64,000 nucleotides of DNA, from assembly GCA_014238855.1 (NCBI GenBank), contig JABAAH010000003.1:1-64000 (forward strand). The letters run 5' to 3'. How positions within the stretch are numbered: position 1 is the first letter of the stretch; the number at the start of each line of letters is the position of its first letter. Both the position numbers and the translations under genes were made by a program. The notes under the pieces were generated by a model. The model was not told the origin of the DNA and did not search any database. It saw nothing but the letters and a program-made list of their open reading frames with translations. The stretch is from Planctomycetota bacterium (GTDB lineage Bacteria > Planctomycetota > Planctomycetia > Pirellulales > UBA1268). Below are positions 23,614 through 35,400 of the stretch, piece by piece.

Positions 23614-24453
23614 CTACTGCAAAAGAGGTGGCTGTCGAGAGAATGCATCGGCAGTTCGTAAGCACCAGTCTTTTTCTGCCTGAGATGGCCCTATAACAGC
23701 TAGAAATCGTCCGCGATGGAGAACCCCTTTTTCGATAATAGTCGGGAAGAAATGGCTTTTGAGCACATACTCACGCGCCTTTGGAGCATTCGCTCCCTCA
23801 ATGGGTGTCGAAGTCAGAGTTGTGTGATGAATTTCGTCACTACGAGCAAATAGTGCCAAGCTCTGTTTGAAGCCTGGGAGTTCAAATAACAAACACTGCA
23901 CGGTCACGTCCTCGTGAGCGCAGTCTCGTCGGTAGTTTTTCAATTCCATTGGTTTTGTTTCCCATGCCAATGTGTCTGTGGACCATATTGCAGTGCGTAC
24001 TGATGTTGCTAGTACCGTGCATTCCACTGCTAGCGCACCGTCACTTTGTTCTCTAAGAGTCTGATTTGAAAGAATAAGTTCCGCTGAAAGAGACGTCTCA
24101 AGATCCTTCACTGGACACCACGGACTTTGGAGTCTCCATAAGACGCTCGTTTGCAATTGACGTGCATCGTTAATGGCATAGATGCCGGTGGCGTCGTGCT
24201 CCCGTATCCACCCATCTTTAAATATGACAAACGGCTCCGGGAACAGGATTCGAAGCATTGAAAACAAGGTGTCGTTGGACGTCAGCGACATTCCGGCACC
24301 CGGTTCTTGTAGGTCTACACGTGTTGTTACTGAGCCAATTTTGTGAATCCATTCAAAACTATTCGAATGCACCTTTTTGTCCGTAGTATTCGTGTAAAGT
24401 CCCCGATTTATTTCTTGTGTTGTGCTTTTTTTGATTTGCATTTTGAAAAACAT
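23614..24453 (-). CDS. Protein of unknown function
   Basis: About 279 residues from the ATG at 24453; the frame runs on to a TTG at 24507. I do not recognise the family. It has no signal peptide or membrane helix, and reads as a beta-rich soluble protein with many aromatic residues in the middle (DGWIREHDATGIYAINDARQ; VLWRLQSPWCPVKDLETSL). The first 45 residues are rich in Lys, Thr and Asn and lie in markedly AT-richer DNA than the rest, so the true start may be further in. It stands 162 bp from the YhaO-like gene on the same strand. Confidence 0.55.
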   Translation of the reverse strand: MFFKMQIKKSTTQEINRGLYTNTTDKKVHSNSFEWIHKIGSVTTRVDLQEPGAGMSLTSNDTLFSMLRILFPEPFVIFKDGWIREHDATGIYAINDARQLQTSVLWRLQSPWCPVKDLETSLSAELILSNQTLREQSDGALAVECTVLATSVRTAIWSTDTLAWETKPMELKNYRRDCAHEDVTVQCLLFELPGFKQSLALFARSDEIHHTTLTSTPIEGANAPKAREYVLKSHFFPTIIEKGVLHRGRFLAVIGPSQAEKDWCLRTADAFSRQPPLLQ

Positions 24454-24725
24454 GTTGGCTGGTATGGTGAAACAGCAAGATTTTAAAATAAAATGTGATT
24501 CTCTCAAGACTGGATCTATACCGATATAAACCTACCGACATAAAGTTTATCTCTAGATGGATGTAATTGAAACGCGGAGCATTCGTGCATAAGGAAATTC
24601 TTCTCATGTCTTAGTACTGTTTCTCCACGGTTTTATCCGTACTTGTTATTTCACGTGATTTTGACCACCTTGCCAAGAAAGTTCAGTATCAGCTCAAAAA
24701 CAGCTTTGATTTAAATGTAAAGTAG

Positions 24726-24753
24726 TTGATACACGAAATGAAATGAGTAATTT
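24726..24753 (+). promoter_or_regulatory. Candidate promoter of the inositol-monophosphatase-family gene
   Basis: TTGATA at 24726-24731, a 16-bp spacer, TAATTT at 24748-24753. A strong ribosome site, GGGAGGT, follows at about 24774, seven bases before the ATG at 24787. The surrounding gap (24454-24786, about 330 bp) is AT-rich and otherwise shows nothing I can name. Confidence 0.4.
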
Positions 24754-24786
24754 TGAAAAATTATCCAACTCTCGGGAGGTAAGTCG

Positions 24787-25620
24787 ATGGAAGTTCCCTC
24801 AGAAATTGTGGCTGGTAATTTGCTTCAAGACTACGGCGACATTGCAGAACTTGCGGCACGTGCGGGAGGTGACGTGCTTCGGGATTGGCGAGGTCGGTTT
24901 GCGGTCTCTACCAAGGGTCCACGAGATCTTGTGACAGAAGCAGATGTCGCCTCTCAAAAAACAATTCGTGAAATTTTACTCAGTCGATTCCCGGATCATG
25001 GATTTATTGGAGAAGAAGGGGACCAAGACCTGAATATTTCACCGCTGCGTTGGATGGTTGATCCGCTCGATGGAACAAGCAATTATGTTCACGGATTTCC
25101 AGCGTATTGTGTCTCCGTGGCCCTCGCTTATCGGGATGAAGTTCTAGCAGGTGCAATTTATGATCCGGTTGCAGACGAGTGCTTTACCGCCATTCGTGGT
25201 GGTGGTGCTCGGCTTGAAAATACGGTTCTTAGCACGACGAATCCATCGCATCTTTCCGATGCTTTGGTGGCAGTAAGTTTCCCCCCGCATGTGGACTGCG
25301 AGTCCCTGGCTGTGTCCGACTTTCTCTCGATTGTTCCACATGTTCATTCGGTACGGAGAACTGGGTCTACAGCCATTAATCTCGCTTATCTTGCGGCAGG
25401 TAGGCTTGATGGGTTTTGGGTGCGTCGTATCGCTTGTTGGGACGTCGCTGCCGGCCTGCTGATTGCGTCCGAAGCAGGCGCAGCCATTGTTCCTTGCCGT
25501 CATTTATGCGACACGACTGACACTCCCCCGCCAGCACATATCTCCTTAGACCGCCCCGCATTTGTTGCTGCAGCAACTCAAGAAATTGCCAACGAGCTCC
25601 ATGCCTTGCTGGTTGGGTGA
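24787..25620 (+). CDS. Inositol monophosphatase family protein
   Basis: Mg-dependent phosphatase of the IMPase/CysQ/SuhB superfamily, 277 residues. Key sites: VTEADVASQKTI and GEEG (metal ligand Glu) near residues 60-80, the main metal motif DPLDGTSNYVHGFP at about 97-110, and WDVAAGLLIASEAGA near 220 with the third-metal Asp. Substrates in the superfamily include inositol phosphates, fructose-1,6-bisphosphate and histidinol phosphate, and cannot be told from sequence. The start is fixed by GGGAGGT seven bases upstream. Confidence 0.93.
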   Translation: MEVPSEIVAGNLLQDYGDIAELAARAGGDVLRDWRGRFAVSTKGPRDLVTEADVASQKTIREILLSRFPDHGFIGEEGDQDLNISPLRWMVDPLDGTSNYVHGFPAYCVSVALAYRDEVLAGAIYDPVADECFTAIRGGGARLENTVLSTTNPSHLSDALVAVSFPPHVDCESLAVSDFLSIVPHVHSVRRTGSTAINLAYLAAGRLDGFWVRRIACWDVAAGLLIASEAGAAIVPCRHLCDTTDTPPPAHISLDRPAFVAAATQEIANELHALLVG

Positions 25621-25654
25621 GTGCGCCGACAGTAGCGTTCATGTGGTTTATGCA

Positions 25655-25675
25655 CTGTTTATGTTCCATAAACAG
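25655..25675 (+). promoter_or_regulatory. 21-bp perfect palindrome, operator-like
   Basis: CTGTTTATG and CATAAACAG, two perfect 9-bp arms separated by TTC. It lies 34 bases after the IMPase-family stop and about 170 bases before the first giant-protein gene. The 3-nt spacer and high A+T favour a dimeric regulator's site; as an RNA it would give a hairpin with a tight loop and no T-run, so terminator use is less likely. Confidence 0.5.
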
Positions 25676-25844
25676 GTTAGAACACAAGCTTTTGCTGACC
25701 TTTAGGGTTAAAATCGTTGTAGGTTCATAGTAGGTAGAAGTTTGCGCAACCGTTAGAAGTTACCATCGGGCTTTGCGGACGTAGTAGTGGTTTTTACCTC
25801 ACAAGATCAGAAAGAATCGGGCCTTGGCCACAGTCAGTCACATA

Positions 25845-28800
25845 ATGAACCGCATTGACGAATATGCAACTCGCTGCCGAGCTGCAGCGGGCTGTTGTAC
25901 GTCTCCATTAACAACTCGTTATTCGTCTTCCCGGCTGTGGTTCATTACGTTTGGTATTTTTATCGTGCTAGGAAGTCTTCTGTGGGACAGTTCGTGTTTC
26001 GGTCAGGGAGCTGGCGGGGATCAGGCTCAAGCTATTGCGCAGAAAGTAAGGCAGTTAGAGCCTAACCTGTATTACGTTGAAGATAGTTCGGGCCGTTTGA
26101 TCCCGGTTCCCGGTTTTCGCTACCGTGACTTTGTAGATCTCGTTCGGTTACGGGACGGTTTGCCCGCCCAACCGGAGGTGCCAGGATTAATTCTTGAGCA
26201 ACTACGGATAAAAGTTGTTTTGCCTGCCATCAGTGTAAGCGATGTGACTCACGCTACAGTTGATCTTGAGTGTGTTGTTCGGAGCACTCGGCCTGGCTGG
26301 GGGATGCTCCCGCTCAAACTTCCGGAACTCGTTATTACAGAACCCCCAACAATTATTGGAGAAGGCGAAGTCGTTGTCACGATTGACCCATTGCCAGTCA
26401 ATAGAACACAAGATGGAATGGGTAATCGGTCCAAACAATATCAACAAGCCATTGGTTATCATTCAGTTTCAGACAAAGGTTTTCTGATTTGGGTCAACGA
26501 AAAAGATGGCGCGACGGTAACTGATACGGAGGAAATGCGTTTTGTCAGCAAACGTCATACGGTTACTATGAGTGGTCAGATACCAGTTGATGTGTCACTC
26601 GATCGCGATCAGTTAGACATCACATTACCAGCTGCCACTGATTCAAAAATACTTATAGAGACACAACGACGTAATCCGGTAGTGAATTTCAACGCCGGTG
26701 TTATTACGCCTACCGTTCAGGTGCTCGACGGGCAGAGCGATGCCGTAGGCAGTGTTGTTGAAATTCGAGGTGCGGTAGGGGCGACGCGAGTGCAACTCGA
26801 AGAGCCCCTTTTGGGAAAGGTCCCCGTTCGAAAATTAGCCGAATCTATGGTGAAAAGTATTGTTCGGGTAGACGGCAGACTGGCAAACATAAAAGCCGAG
26901 TTCGCCTTAGCTAATCTCTCACCGGATGAAAATACTTTTACTGTACAGTTGCCACCCCGATCAGTTCTGTTGTCTGTAGGGAGCAATGCAAAAATACTTA
27001 GCCGCAGTGGTTCTTCTTTAAGTCCACGGACGGTGCTTCGAATTGATCAAGCCGTTGGAGGAAAGGCTTCTTTTGAGATCGTTTGTGAACGGTCTGTCGA
27101 TTCTGCCAGCCTTAAACCAATTGATGTTGGAGGGTTTTCTATTGATGAAATTCCGAAATGGCGGCAATGGGGCCGAGTGAGTGTGTTTGCTGATGATGAC
27201 TGGACCGTTGAGTGGGAATCTCGTTCTGGAAATAGGCAGATTGATGCACCAGCAGCGCTATCGACAGAAGAATTTGTTGCGGCGTTTGCATATGATTCGC
27301 AACCAATGACATTGCCTTTGCGAGTACGTGCGCGAAGAAGTCGACTGGTTGTCGAGCCAGAATATCTTTACCACGTGACAAAAAATCGACTGGAACTCTC
27401 TGTGCGTCTGCAAGCTGTAATTCGTGGTGTTGCGGCAAAGCAGTTGAAGATCTCTCTGCCCAACTGGGATGTTGAAGAGATAGGCCCTTCTAGTGTTGTT
27501 GACAGTGCAGCTGTGTCAGAATCCTCTGGTTCTATTACGGTGCCATTTTTAAAGCCAATGGCGGGAGAGGTAGTGGTTGAGCTTCGATGTAGCCGAAGAA
27601 TTGACTCAGAGAGTGAAGTTGTAAGTTGGAAGACGCCTGCACCAGAGGCTGACTTTGTTGGTCCTGCACGTGTCGGGATTACATCAGAAAGTAATATCGA
27701 ACTCGTTCCAGATACTGAACGAATTGTTGGTATGAGTCGTCAGGTTTCTTCACAGGCAGGCAAGCCTGTTGCTGATTTGTCTAGAATGTCTTATCGGGTT
27801 GAGGCTAACGAATCAACTTTTGTAGGAACACGTCGAATTCTTGATCAACAGATTGAGGCCTCAATCACTGCGCAGGTAGACGTCGGTTTACGTCAGATTG
27901 TGGTGCAGCAGGCGACGCGAATAGATGTGGCTCATGTGCCGCTTCAGTTTATCGAGTGGATGGTGCCCGAAAGTCTCATAGAAACAGGTAGCATCGAAGC
28001 TCGTTTTGATGGCGTTCTCTTAACTCCCGAAGTGATAAGTAGCCCATCCGGTATCACCGAATTTAGCGAAGGTAAATCTGACGATGGTGAGTTTGGTGAA
28101 AATGTTGAGTTAGATAGCAGCGAGCCTCCTTGGCGTGTTGTGCGTGTACTCTTGCCCGGTCCATTGCTTGGGTCTGGTGAACTTGTCTCGCGATTTAAAC
28201 AGTCCACGCCAGAAATACCAGAGGAAGTAACAGTTCCAGTCTCCGTGCCGATTCTCCTTCCCAAAAAAGCAGTTGTTGGTCGTCAGTCAGTAACACTTTC
28301 CTCAGTCGAAGAGCTTGCTGTCGGTGTTCGCGACGAGTTGTGGAATCGAGAAGGAAATCTTCAAACCATCGGACTTGGTCGGACATGGAATACTTCCCAG
28401 GGGCAGGCCACTATCGATTTGACACTGACTCAAAACCAGAAAACTCTCCTTGGTGAAACCGTTATCGAAGCGACATGGCTGCGTACAACGCTCCGTGGTT
28501 CTATGAGATCAGATTATTGGGCGATGGCTGTTACGAGTGCTTCTGATTCTCTAGCGATCACCCTTCCGTTATTGGCAGAAAACGAAACAGGTGAAGTGAA
28601 AGGTAATCAGATAGCACGTGCAAGAGTGAACAGCTCGTCTTGGAAGATAGCTGATGAAGTCACCGGAAAAGTTGAGCTTGATTTGGGGCAGTCAAGAGGA
28701 ACCCACCTCATTGAAGTTGAGGTTCGACAGCCACGTAAAGAAAATTTGTTGCCAGGTATGGATTGGCTTGAATTCCAGAGTCCTGGTATGCCATCGTCTG

Positions 28801-29489
28801 CTCTCTATGGTCGTGTTGTGTGGGAAGTGTTAGTGCCCGATCGATCCAGCCTTCTTTGGGGGCCTCGAGGGTGGACAAGTCAACAGGTTTGGGATTGGAG
28901 CCGCTCGAGTTTTCGACAGATTCCAGCTGTTTCTGTTCAAAACCTCGCATCGTGGGTAACAGCATCTGCGAATCTACAGGTCGATCTGCCCAGAAGACTC
29001 GGTGTGGACACGCTATTTATGCCTCGAGATTTTATTGAACATCGAATGGTGTTTTGTGATGCCGGCAGCCCAGCAAATGTAAGTTGTTTTCTTATCCCTC
29101 GATGGTTGCTCATCTTGGCCTCAAGCGGAATTCCACTTGTAGCCGGTGTTGTTTTGACACTCCGTCCAAGACTGACAACAGCTGCTCTGGTTTTAGCAGC
29201 CGTCTTTTTTATTGCGGGGATGGCAATCTGGCCTACAGTAACTTTTTGTATTCTGCAGGCGAGTTTGCCGGGGCTTGCGTTTGCGGTTCCTGCTGGAGCG
29301 GTGAGCTGGTGGCGTGTTTTATTGAAGAACCGTACCCAAACTGCATATGATTTAGAGTCATGGGAGGCGAGGCCTTCTGGTTTGAAGAGAAGCCGCTCGC
29401 CGGAGTCGCTCGTTATCAATATGAGGTCATCTACTGAACAAACGGCGGTTCCCGTTACATCGTCTCAGGCAAGAGATGAAACGGATTGA
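25845..29489 (+). CDS. Giant secreted/membrane protein A of unknown function
   Basis: About 1,214 residues from the ATG at 25845 (a TTG at 25824 is also in frame). A signal-anchor helix lies at about residues 30-48 (LWFITFGIFIVLGSLLW), followed by a roughly 1,000-residue extracytoplasmic region of alternating beta strands without recognisable catalytic motifs. At the end stand three hydrophobic helices (WLLILASSGIPLVAGVVL; AALVLAAVFFIAGMAIWP; SLPGLAFAVPAGAVSWW) and a short polar tail. The same end architecture occurs twice in the next gene, which starts nine bases later. Large beta-rich proteins of this kind are common in planctomycetes; a cell-surface role is an inference. Confidence 0.75.
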   Translation: MNRIDEYATRCRAAAGCCTSPLTTRYSSSRLWFITFGIFIVLGSLLWDSSCFGQGAGGDQAQAIAQKVRQLEPNLYYVEDSSGRLIPVPGFRYRDFVDLVRLRDGLPAQPEVPGLILEQLRIKVVLPAISVSDVTHATVDLECVVRSTRPGWGMLPLKLPELVITEPPTIIGEGEVVVTIDPLPVNRTQDGMGNRSKQYQQAIGYHSVSDKGFLIWVNEKDGATVTDTEEMRFVSKRHTVTMSGQIPVDVSLDRDQLDITLPAATDSKILIETQRRNPVVNFNAGVITPTVQVLDGQSDAVGSVVEIRGAVGATRVQLEEPLLGKVPVRKLAESMVKSIVRVDGRLANIKAEFALANLSPDENTFTVQLPPRSVLLSVGSNAKILSRSGSSLSPRTVLRIDQAVGGKASFEIVCERSVDSASLKPIDVGGFSIDEIPKWRQWGRVSVFADDDWTVEWESRSGNRQIDAPAALSTEEFVAAFAYDSQPMTLPLRVRARRSRLVVEPEYLYHVTKNRLELSVRLQAVIRGVAAKQLKISLPNWDVEEIGPSSVVDSAAVSESSGSITVPFLKPMAGEVVVELRCSRRIDSESEVVSWKTPAPEADFVGPARVGITSESNIELVPDTERIVGMSRQVSSQAGKPVADLSRMSYRVEANESTFVGTRRILDQQIEASITAQVDVGLRQIVVQQATRIDVAHVPLQFIEWMVPESLIETGSIEARFDGVLLTPEVISSPSGITEFSEGKSDDGEFGENVELDSSEPPWRVVRVLLPGPLLGSGELVSRFKQSTPEIPEEVTVPVSVPILLPKKAVVGRQSVTLSSVEELAVGVRDELWNREGNLQTIGLGRTWNTSQGQATIDLTLTQNQKTLLGETVIEATWLRTTLRGSMRSDYWAMAVTSASDSLAITLPLLAENETGEVKGNQIARARVNSSSWKIADEVTGKVELDLGQSRGTHLIEVEVRQPRKENLLPGMDWLEFQSPGMPSSALYGRVVWEVLVPDRSSLLWGPRGWTSQQVWDWSRSSFRQIPAVSVQNLASWVTASANLQVDLPRRLGVDTLFMPRDFIEHRMVFCDAGSPANVSCFLIPRWLLILASSGIPLVAGVVLTLRPRLTTAALVLAAVFFIAGMAIWPTVTFCILQASLPGLAFAVPAGAVSWWRVLLKNRTQTAYDLESWEARPSGLKRSRSPESLVINMRSSTEQTAVPVTSSQARDETD

Positions 29490-29498
29490 GGCTGTTTT

Positions 29499-32400
29499 AT
29501 GTGGAGAAGATATCATTTTTACAATCTGCTGCGACGAATTTTTTTTGTTGCAGTCGCTTTCATCTTCTGTCTCCCAAGCACAAGAAATCATAGTATCTTG
29601 CTTGGTGCGGATTCTGATGAATCCGTAGAAATCATTGACAAAGAAAGTGATTTCGTCTCCAAATCAGGCGAACTGTTGTTTTCTCGTGTCTACGTGCCTT
29701 CGGGTCGGCTTTCAGACATTGTTCGTGATGAGAATCGCTATATCCCTATGGCTGTTGGGGAGTTTGAGAATGCGATTCAACAGATAGCACCGCTTGGTAG
29801 TAGTCGTACTACTGATGCTCCACAGCCGGTCGTTGAGCATGTCCTTTATGAATTGAGTCTTGATAAGTCAGGTGCTCTTATTGGAAACGTCTCTATCTGG
29901 TTTCAGGATCGCAGGGAAGGAGTTGAGGTGTCTCCCGGGACGGCTAGTTTTCAGGATATCTTTTGGCGGAATGAAACAAGCGAAGTAGGCAGTCGGGTTG
30001 ATTGGTCGCAGAAAAAAGTTGAGCCAGAACGAAAGAGCGACTTGTCTGAAGAAGGAGATGTCGCTGTTGATTTTATCGGAAAACCCAATGGCACGATAGA
30101 GTTGTGGGTGCCAGATGCCGGCAGGCTATTTGCAAAACTCCGGGTGACACCGACGCGTTCAGATCGTCCACCAATGCAAGGTGCTAGCGATAGCAACGGA
30201 CAATCCAGTTTTCTGTTTCCGCGTATTCCTGCGATGGCGACAACACTTGTTCTAGATCTCCCAGAAAATGTCGTGCCACTGATCGTAGGCAATGAGGCAA
30301 CCACCAGGCAAGATCCGCTTCACGATGTAGGGTCTGGTGAGTTGGCTCGCTGGAAGTATTTGATCGGCCCAAGGCAGTTGCTGAATGTAGCGCTCTCAAA
30401 CCACACGAACAGCCGCTGTTCGTGCTGGTCTACTATTTTTATTGGAGAGAGGAACGCAGAAATCGAAACAGTTGTCGTGCCTGAAACCGTTTGGTTCCAA
30501 CGATCTACGCGACTTAATGTTGGCAAGCAAGCAACGATTATAAGTGCTCAGGCTTGGATGCTGAACGCAAGCCAAATATCGACTAGGCACGTTGACGTCG
30601 AGAGAAATTCTGACAGTACGGTGAATGTCATATTGCCAGTAGATCTCATAGGGACTTCCGCAAAGATTCTTGTTAGCGGGATCATTACAGGTGTCCACCA
30701 AAACGATGAACGTCTATGGCTACCAGGCCTTGCTATCAATCAAGAACAGTGGGTAAGTGGTGGTTTTGTTATCGGTGTTGAAAATAACCTTCAAGTGTCT
30801 GATGTCATAATTGAAGACTGTATTGCAATTGCACCGGAAGAATCTGGGGGGTGGCCGAAAGCTATGGATTCAAAATTGCAGGCTGCCTATCGTGAAGGAA
30901 GTAATCAAGGAGATGTGGGTTTTGTATTTGAACAACAAGAATCAAATGGTTCGTGTATGGTTTCAGTTACAAAGAGGCGGCCAGAATTTGATGTGGCTCG
31001 TGTAACCACAATTGATGTCTCTTCGGCCTCGCTTATTGGACGCGCTGCCTGTGATATCCGTGTGCGTCGGGGAAATCTTCACAAAATAACTGGACGAATT
31101 GGGAAGCAATGGTTTATTGACTCTGTTGAGCCACTGGTGAGTACAAATACATCAGTTCAGCCTGATGGAGGGGCAGGGAATTTTGTTTCGGGTAACCTGC
31201 AGAGTGATGTCAGTAAAGCCTTAGGAGAAACATATGACTGGAAAGTTTTTCGGAGCAAAGAAAGCGATCAGTTTGTTCTCGAACTCCCAAGAGCTGTTCA
31301 GGATGGAGAGAATCTGCGACTGAGGATTACAGGTCATCGTCGTGGTGTAGTGGCTGGCGGACGAATTCGATCAATTGATGACGATATGATTCAGTTGTCG
31401 GGTGAGGCCTCTGAGCAAGTCTGGATGGACTTGCGAACAAGTCCAGAAACAACTCTTGTCGAGATTGGGGATGCGAAAGACGAACCATTGTTTGATCCAC
31501 GTTTAATGCTGCTTGTTGAGGGTGGTGTGTGGCGAAAACGAGTTGCTGTCGGTCGGCTTGCTGCCCCAAGAGAGTTTCGTTTTCTGCGTCGTCGACCTCC
31601 TCTTGAAGTTATTGCTCAATCGCAATTGACAGTCCGTGGTGATCAAGTGGGTGAAACGTATAGTTTTTTATGTCAAGCCTTTCAGGGTGAACTTGACGCT
31701 GTTACTGTTCATTTTTCTGAACCTGTTGGAGATCTTGATTGGTCAATACTCACTGATAGTCAGACGACGGCTATAGCTCGCCGCCTGAATTCTTATGAAT
31801 CACCCCGAATTGGAGAGACGGGCAGTCTGCAAAGATCTGCGAAAGAATCTTGGTTGGTTGAATTAAACCCGCCAGTCACTGGCTCGACAACTCTTAGGGC
31901 TACGGGTGAACGTGACTTCACAGAACGAACCGCCATTCCTCTGGCTTGGGTCGAGTCAGCAGTTTCGCCGCAGGGTCGCATAAGTATTCTATCCGCCCAC
32001 GAGAATCGACCATCAGTGCTCAACCACGGTCTTGTTCAGATGCCTCCCTTGCCGGGCCAATTAGATTTGCCAATTCAGACGGTCATGGAATTGAGGTACG
32101 ACGATACAGCTTTGGCAGCAACTGGGCCTGCCGTAGAAATTCTACCAAGTCTTAATAGCTTGCAGTCTGTTCCCCGCGCTTGGGTTTGGAAAGAAAGTGC
32201 GAGTGTAAGATGCTACACATCTGGTAATGCAGAGTACGAAACAGTATTTATCATTGAGAATGATGGGAGGCAGAGTGTCACAGTAAGTTTGCCGGAAGGC
32301 CACCAACTTATTGGACTAGATGTGCAGGGTGAATCAATCCCTTTACAGTCGTCTGACGTAAGAGAGTGTCCAGTCTATTTGCCAAGTGGACGTCAGAAAG

Positions 32401-35400
32401 TTTCCGTAGCGGTGCAGACGACTGTTGCAGCAAAATATTCTCAAGGCCTTTGGGAGTTGTCCTCAGCCGTGCCTGCTGTTGATGCACCGACGCTTACTCG
32501 GGAATTACAGGTAACTCTCCCTAAGAATGTGCGGCTTGTTGGGGTGCCTTCAGGATATAAAGAAGTTTACCAACAGAAAGAAGATTGGATTGAAAAGCTT
32601 TTTGGAATTTCTCTTCGTGGCTCCTCGTTTGCGATTGCTGGGTCGAAGGCTTTGCGTTCTGGATTTGATTCACGACGGTTTGTGCCGACGAGTGGACGAT
32701 ACGAATCAAAACCTTTTCTTTTCATAGATCGCCGGCTTTTGGCTCTCACGTCTATTGGTTTTGCTGCTTTGACTGCAGCATTTTCACTGTTCATTTTTTG
32801 GAGATGTGCTTGGCTGCTTGTCGCTGCCATCGTGGTTGCTTCTGTGGCCGCTTTATGGGTTCCTCAACCATTTGATTTGATCGCTCGCGCAAGTTTGTGG
32901 GGGATTCTCACCGCTGCCGGATTTCGTATTTGGTTGTACGGATATGCAACAAAGAAAACGTCATTTGCAGTTCTTTTAGTAACAGCCTTTTCGGCCTGTT
33001 CCTACGGGGATGAGATTCCTATGCAGGTGTTTTTTACACCAATTGAAGGTGAAACAACGGCACTTGTACCAGAGCCTCTTTATAAGGTGCTAGCTGGAGC
33101 GGCCGGTGAAGTTCAACAATCGCGAACGCGTATTTTGAATTCAAGGATTGAGGTGCCAACGGCTACTGAAGTGGCAACGCAGGGCGACAGGGAAGTGTGG
33201 TATCTCAACATATTAGTCGAAACTGACACAGCGGAATCACTTTTGCTTGACCAGTCTCTTATAAATGGTCGGTTTGCTAATGAGGGATTTCTGCTGGATG
33301 GAGGAACGCTCAGTGTATCGATGCCACCAGACCGTAGCCGAGCGGTTATCTCGCTCCCTGCAGGAGGAAGACACAGCCTTGTTGTTCCGTTGGAGCCAGT
33401 GGTAACAAGCAGAGGTGATGTAAGTTTTTGCGAGGTATGCCTGCCGAATGCTCCGCAAACAATAGTCACTGTATCTCCATCAAAGGTAATGAGCAGTTCC
33501 CGGAATGAGAGTGGAGGAATGCAGTGCGAATGGGCAACAGAAGGGGGTGTGTTTCAGCCAGCACAGAATATTGCTTCCCTCGATACATCGCTGCAAATGT
33601 TTCGGGTTCCTGCGGCGAATCGCTTACGGGTTATCCGTTCTTTGGATACAAAAGTGACGCTCGCAGCACGCATCCGTCAATCCGAAAGTAGAAATCGAAT
33701 TTCATGGACACCGACCGATATTTTTTTGATGTCAGAGTTTACAATTGATAGTGGGGATTCGATATTGCCATCATTTTGGATTCAGGCGGACCCCCGCCTC
33801 AGTCTCGAGATAGGCGATGGCGATGACAGTGTATCTCGTACCATAAGTGACTTTCAGGTGCATTCTTTGGGTAGTGGTGTTTATAGAGTTGATCAAAGGT
33901 TACCGGTTGCAGGTAAAACGACATGCAAACTCATGTTTCGCTTGCCGTCAATAAATCTTGCTGGCAAATTTGAATTACCGTACGCGTGGATTCTTGGAAT
34001 CCAGCAAGATGCACGGGAATCCATGGTGGTGCCTCCTGAAGGCACCTCTGTTGACATACAGTTTCCGGGGGCAGTAGCTCCCCCGCAAATCAGTGAAATT
34101 CAAGACGGAAGCTTGCAATGGTTTTCTGAACGCGTTGGAAGTGCCGGCCGTTTTTCTTCTTCAAGTCAGGCAAAAGATGTTTTAAGCGATACGCTGGTTT
34201 CGATGGGCCCGCCTTTTGGACTGCAGAGACAAGCAACATTTGTGAAAGTGACCCGAAAACTTTTTTCTCTACGGGGCACACAGCAAATTGAAATTCTGGA
34301 AAATGGTGAGAAAAACCACGTGGTCTTTGAGGCCACGATTGATGCCAACGGAACTGCCTGGGTTAAGGATAGTGTGTCTATTCCAGAGGGTTATCAGCTT
34401 GAGTCTTGCAAGGTGTTTGAGAAAAAAAATGGAAGTTTCATCACTGAAAATGAAGTGCCATTTGATATTTCTATCGAGGAAGGAGAGCAGAATGTTTTTA
34501 CGCTTATTCTTCAGCAACCTCGTACAGGCACTTTTCTTTTAAGGGTTCAGGCAGGTAGTGACTCACGCCTACCAAGAAAGGGTGTCTTGCCCTTAATACG
34601 TTCTTCATCGGCCTCTGGATTTCCTTATGCGGTTATTTGGAGAGGTGCTGTTCAGCGAAACGGCATTCAGGTTTTCACTGATGGAGAGAACCCAAGAATA
34701 GATATGGTGCAGGAGTCTGTAGCTCAAGATAGCAGTGGCAGTTCACTTGGCTTGCGAGTTCTTGAGAAGAGCGGGAGCAATGTGTGGCGTGTTGAGTTGC
34801 CATCCAACAGCATCCAGTGGTCGTATCAGAGTGAGGGGTACACGAGACCCAGCATAGTGAGTTCACCTCAGCCGTCATTCGCCAACGATACCCTCGACCC
34901 AATTGATGCTGTGGATTCCTCCATCAAATCGCAACTCGTTGATGTTGAAGTACTGGTTGATGAGCGTGGTCGGATTGCAGGAGTCTGTTGTATCGAGCTA
35001 CCTATGGCGACACTTGAGGCCCGTGTCCGGATTCCCTCAGGTTTTCGTGTTTTTGAAATGTTACTCGACGGTCGACAGGTACAGCCGAAAGCCCCCAGTC
35101 ATGATAGTGCCTTACAGATATGGACGGTTCCGATAGGAAACAGTTCTTGGTCGCACGAGTTAGTCATTGTCTTTGTTGCAGAATTTGATGCAGCAACAAT
35201 GCAAGGAGAACCCGTGTCATTGGCATTGCCTAATGTTGCTGGAATGTCTGCTGAGCACGTGCTGTGGACAATAAATTATCCGGTGGGTCGCTCTGTGATA
35301 TTTGCTGGCCCAGGAAAAGAACTTAGTGACGATATGGCACGAGATATTAGGTTGAAAGTTGAATCAAAACGTGATGATGTTGTCGACAAGGTAACATCAT

